Positions 60,461-64,000 of a stretch of DNA of 64,000 bases are shown here, one piece after another. How positions within the stretch are numbered: position 1 is the first letter of the stretch; each line of letters opens with the position of its first letter. The stretch comes from Paramarasmius palmivorus (Eukaryota; Basidiomycota; Agaricomycetes; Agaricales; Marasmiaceae): NCBI GenBank assembly GCA_037176845.1, contig JAYKXP010000078.1, forward strand, positions 124,001 to 188,000, given 5' to 3'. Under the pieces are notes generated by a model. The model saw only the letters and a program-made list of their open reading frames with translations, searched no databases and was not told the origin of the DNA. The position numbers were made by a program, and so were the translations under genes.

Positions 60461-62790
60461 AGTACATGTAAAGAGTTCCGGCTACAACACCAACCCGATT
60501 CCCAAACACCCTTTCTGATACCAGCTGCGACTAGACCGCCTCTACGGCTCCCTTATCCTCCAGCCTTTGCACGACATATGTCAGGCAAATCATACCCCGG
60601 TTTATGATCCCAAAAAATCACCGACGTCCTTTCTGGAACCTCATAGACACGATGTTGTTCGGTTGGGCCGCTGGTTCGTCGAGATGTCGATACCCAACGC
60701 GCATTACTTGAACCATGCAGGCGCAACGATACCGATGAACTCAACCATTTCCTCCCGAGAAACAGAACACTGACGCCGAATGTGAGACTTCATCGCCATG
60801 GCACTACCTAGGCGTTAGTTCAACTGCGTCATTGGATGGTTCTATCTCAGGATAGAACTAACTAGTGATGTATTCTCGTCGAAGCACCGCCAATGGAAGT
60901 GCTGAGCAAATATCAGCAACTTTCCGCATACCTCGGCTGCCAATTTCGAGGCAAGCTAAACCCTGGACTTATTACAACTCGCTAGCACCCCCCAAAGGTC
61001 CATCTCAAGATGCTATAGAAGTCCGACAGCATCGAATTTCTGCGCTTGGATCAGTATGTACGATGGTCAAGAAGTAGCTTATGTTCACGGTATGTACTCT
61101 TCTTCGCTCGTCGACTCTTACTGATCATTTTCTAGGTTATTAGGGCATGATACTTGGTTCATCACGGCCTTCTGAGCACTATTTTTCGTTGATACGTCTT
61201 GCATGGACGATGTCCGAAGAATACAGGTCCTCGTCAAGAGTCATCGTCAAAGCTCGGCTATCTCGGAGGTCATTTTGCACACAAGATGCCTAGCAAACGT
61301 TGATACCATTTCGAAGGCCTTGATGTAAGCAGTTCATGGGCTAGAGGTCATGAGCTCACATGTTTCACAATTCAGGTTCGCATGGGTCTTATTCCACACG
61401 AGGTAAATACTCTTCAAGACCGTTTTCTTGCTCACTTTATCACTCTCAACTCTACAGCAATCGCAAGAACCTAGACCTTTCTCAATTTCAGAAACCACTC
61501 AACACCGTAACCGCCTGCCTCACTTGTATTTCCTGAAGATTTCGAATAATACAAAACGTCGTTAAGGCTTACGTCGCCACGACTCCGGAGCTTCGTTTCA
61601 TTAACGGCTGCACCCTTCAGGACAAGAATCTGCCTCCGCAGCCCAACATACCCTTTCTCTCGAACCCGGGATCCATCCAGAACCTGCACGTCGATGTTCT
61701 CGTCGTTCATATGTCGAGGGCGTGTTACCTCTTCACTCCGACATACAATACCAAGATTGGACTAGGTTTGGTCGCGTGAACTGGGGCGCGAATATGCCGC
61801 GTAGTTTCTGCACATAGTGCCGCCAATGCTTCTTTCCATCATCGTGTCTCGCTATTCACGATCATGCAGCGGTACGTTCAACTGTTTCCTATACACCGTC
61901 TTGTGATCTAACTAACGTACCTCCAAATATCTCAGAATAATCGCCAATGCATATGAAGCTGAACGATGCACAAGCAAATTGGCCGCGCTACTCGTACCCC
62001 ACATGCACGCCGTTGGCCAAGGCCAATAAGTATCTGATTCTCGGGTTCTTGATCAATAGCTTTGCCTAATAAAAAAACCCAGGTTTTGAATGCCGGCGAT
62101 GTTCTTTCGTCATATTCAAAACCACCATCTCAGTCATGCATTGCTTAATGAGCAGTGGAGCAAGCAGGTATTTCCAAGCTCCAAAGGTGCATATCCAGGT
62201 CTTCTCCTGAATTCCATGTTCTCATAGGTCTCGTCTACTTCTCAGAAATCTTGCATTGTCGTCCCCAAGTTCTTACCGCTCGACCATCACGAAGAAATAA
62301 CGCCCCCAAAACCGGAGCCATCTGCCCTAAATGTCATCGTTACTCTGTCAAAGCTCAGCTAAGGCAACGCAAAACGTTCTCCAAGATCTACGAGACGCGC
62401 TAACAAATTCAAACGCTGGGGATCGGGCAGTTTCAGCAAGCGTTTCAGGACTACAAGCTTGAACTTTTCAACACCATTACGTCGTCCACATTATCAAAAT
62501 TTACCAGGAACTCAAGAGATAGTACACAGCCAAGTTCCATCTACGTCAGGGGCAAATGAGGATCATGCCTCGATTGGTCTTGACATATCCCTGCGATGCG
62601 CCGTGACGAGTACGCTTAGGGAAAGGATGGAGAATACAACCCCTTGGACAATGGCATAGACAGGTGAGGCCGTACGATTTCGTTGAGCTATTGGTGCTGA
62701 TGCTATCATTCTTCCGTACAACGGCAGGAAGTCCAAAGAGAATCAAAACCAAGCCTTCTCCACGCCGTATCTATCACAAGACTACATCAG
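60460..62790 (+). repeat. Block D, copy 2
   Basis: Near-identical to 36.70-39.0 kb. The exon-like segment 60535-60700 again ends HRRPFWNLIDTMLFGWAAG and then a stop at the same codon. About 61560-61760 keeps a longer open reading than copy 1, with AYVATTPELRFINGCTLQDK and FLSNPGSIQNLHVDVLVVHM. Around 62367 a 7-base deletion relative to copy 1 disrupts the frame read as LSKLRTVAKATQ there. It is a degenerate gene relic of unknown family. Confidence 0.55.
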
Positions 62791-62885
62791 CAAAAACCGT
62801 AGGAGGTTATACAGTTGTTATATACTATGTAACTAGATAGAACGTACCTCTACAGTAATTGGTGATCGCAACCCGTGTTATAAGA

Positions 62886-62927
62886 GGGAGTTGGGGTCTT
62901 ATGAACCCCAACTCCCGGCGGCACTAG
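62886..62927 (+). repeat. Perfect 12-bp hairpin followed by CTAG
   Basis: The arms at 62886-62897 (gggagttggggt) and 62905-62916 are perfect reverse complements around a 7-base loop. CTAG follows at 62924-62927 and then T. A short hairpin a few bases before CTRR-T is how Helitron 3' ends look. No Rep/helicase coding is present in the window, so this would at most be a non-autonomous end. Confidence 0.35.
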
Positions 62928-62989
62928 TCTTGACGTTTACCCCGAGTTGAGCTCTATATATCGAGTAGTCAGCGATATAACGGGTAACG

Positions 62990-63150
62990 TATACTATAGC
63001 ACGTACTATGGAGTATAGCGAGGAGTAGAGGTAACGGCAGGTAGCAGAGGTGGTAGCGAGGAGTGGAGGTATTAGCGAGTAGTGAGAGTAACAGCAGGTA
63101 GTGGGGGTAATAACAGGGTAGTAGCTGGTAATAAGGGTAATAACTGGTAC
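62990..63150. repeat. Imperfect tandem array of GTAAC/GGTAG-type words
   Basis: Degenerate repeats of 'gtaacagcaggtag', 'gcgaggagtggagg' and 'ggtaataac' follow one another, with a rough period of about 58 bases between the two best matching units (about 63031 and 63089). It is purine-rich on the + strand. No coding is seen. Confidence 0.55.
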
Positions 63151-63179
63151 CAGTCTACGTTCATAATGTTCCAATTATA

Positions 63180-64000
63180 GGATTTACAATGCATGCTACT
63201 GATTCCACTCTTTTGCGAGATACAAAAACAAAAAACAAATCCATTAACGACTGTCTACTACACTTTGGATGCATATATACGGTCAACTAGTCACTATGTA
63301 CCCGACGTCCACCTTTTTGATATCGTAGTCATATTCTGTGAGGTATATGGTTAGTCTAGCACAACGATTGATAGCTGATATGACTTACAAGCCCAACGTA
63401 GCCCCACTAAATATCGAAACTTGAGAGCGAGGGTGATATTTGAAGTCAGGAGCCTGGGTGCCTCCGAGTATCGACGAACCCGTGTATATATCGACGTATC
63501 ACGGCACAGAACTGACATCGGAATGGTGTTTGGGGACTCATCGGAGACGATGGTTGAACGAAGAGTGAATCGGGCGACTAATGTTGAAGCTGAAGGTCGA
63601 TTGTACATTTACGTGTTGAAGTCCTGAGGTTGAGTGCCTGGGCCGGGTTGAGTAGCTGAAACCTGGTAGCAGCAACTAAGTGGAGTACATGAAGAAAATG
63701 GTATCGATTACGCACCTTTAGCCCAGGAATCTAACAATATATCGTCCCTCTCGCACCCTGAGATCTGAGACATGAAGAGAACATGTGTCAGCCATATAAA
63801 CAAGGAGGGAACAAGAGGAATACCATGGATCATCGTAGACGGAGCAGTTGGATGTCGGAACGAGGGCCAGGAGGATGGGAGGATGGTGGTGGAAGGGAAG
63901 AAAGGGTGGTGGAGGGAGGAGAAATTTGGAGGTGCGCTTTATATGAAAATTTGTGGTGCGCACGGACCACTTGAGGGCAGGGCGTAGGGCGTAGGGTATG
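63180..64000. other. Unassigned right end
   Basis: No copy of this region was found elsewhere in the window. A minus-strand frame 63608-63351 reads as an 85-codon peptide with a gtaagt donor near 63389, but the splice possibilities I tried run into stops. The last 150 bases are purine-rich (gaggatgggagg type). No gene is called. Confidence 0.3.

Overview
The window looks like nuclear DNA of a basidiomycete fungus, most likely an agaricomycete. The evidence is genes with several 45-70 nt GT..AG introns, a Yta7/Abo1/ATAD2-type AAA ATPase with a bromodomain-like region, and two multi-membrane-span proteins of the DUF6535 type, a family known mainly from mushroom-forming fungi. No rRNA, tRNA, CRISPR array or bacterial operon was seen.

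Only five convincing protein genes are present. Four lie together, all on the + strand, between about 10 and 27 kb: (1) a small single-span acidic protein (gene A, 11110-12640); (2) the AAA ATPase/bromodomain chromatin factor (14659-19966, ten exons, about 1610 aa); (3) a paralogue of gene A (gene B, 21215-22778, six exons); (4) a DUF6535 membrane protein (23865-26677). Genes A and B are a dispersed duplicate pair. Their homology extends about 1 kb upstream into a shared TATA promoter and into the 3' flank, so the chromatin-factor gene sits between two copies of one transcription unit. A second DUF6535 gene lies on the - strand at 47904-50652, and a detached 3' fragment of a third is at about 39308-39600.

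Nearly everything else (1-10 kb and 27-63 kb) is a mosaic of old, diverged, mostly direct duplications without intact long ORFs. I could follow seven copies of a unit of roughly 1.2-1.7 kb, three copies each of several flanking blocks, and a larger direct duplication of about 5-6 kb (33-39 kb versus 57-62.8 kb, offset about 23.8 kb). Some peptide strings are preserved between copies in the same reading frame while stops and frameshifts accumulate. These therefore look like remains of multi-exon genes rather than simple non-coding repeats. I could not assign the family.

Other structures are clusters of TTGCAAT-type words bracketing a decayed 2.7 kb segment (6.5-9.3 kb), a perfect 12-bp hairpin followed closely by CTAG (62.89 kb) next to a GTAAC/GGTAG-rich imperfect tandem array, and perfect CRE-type and MluI-box-containing palindromes upstream of the AAA ATPase gene. 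All homology statements were made by eye from the sequence; no alignment or database search was run.
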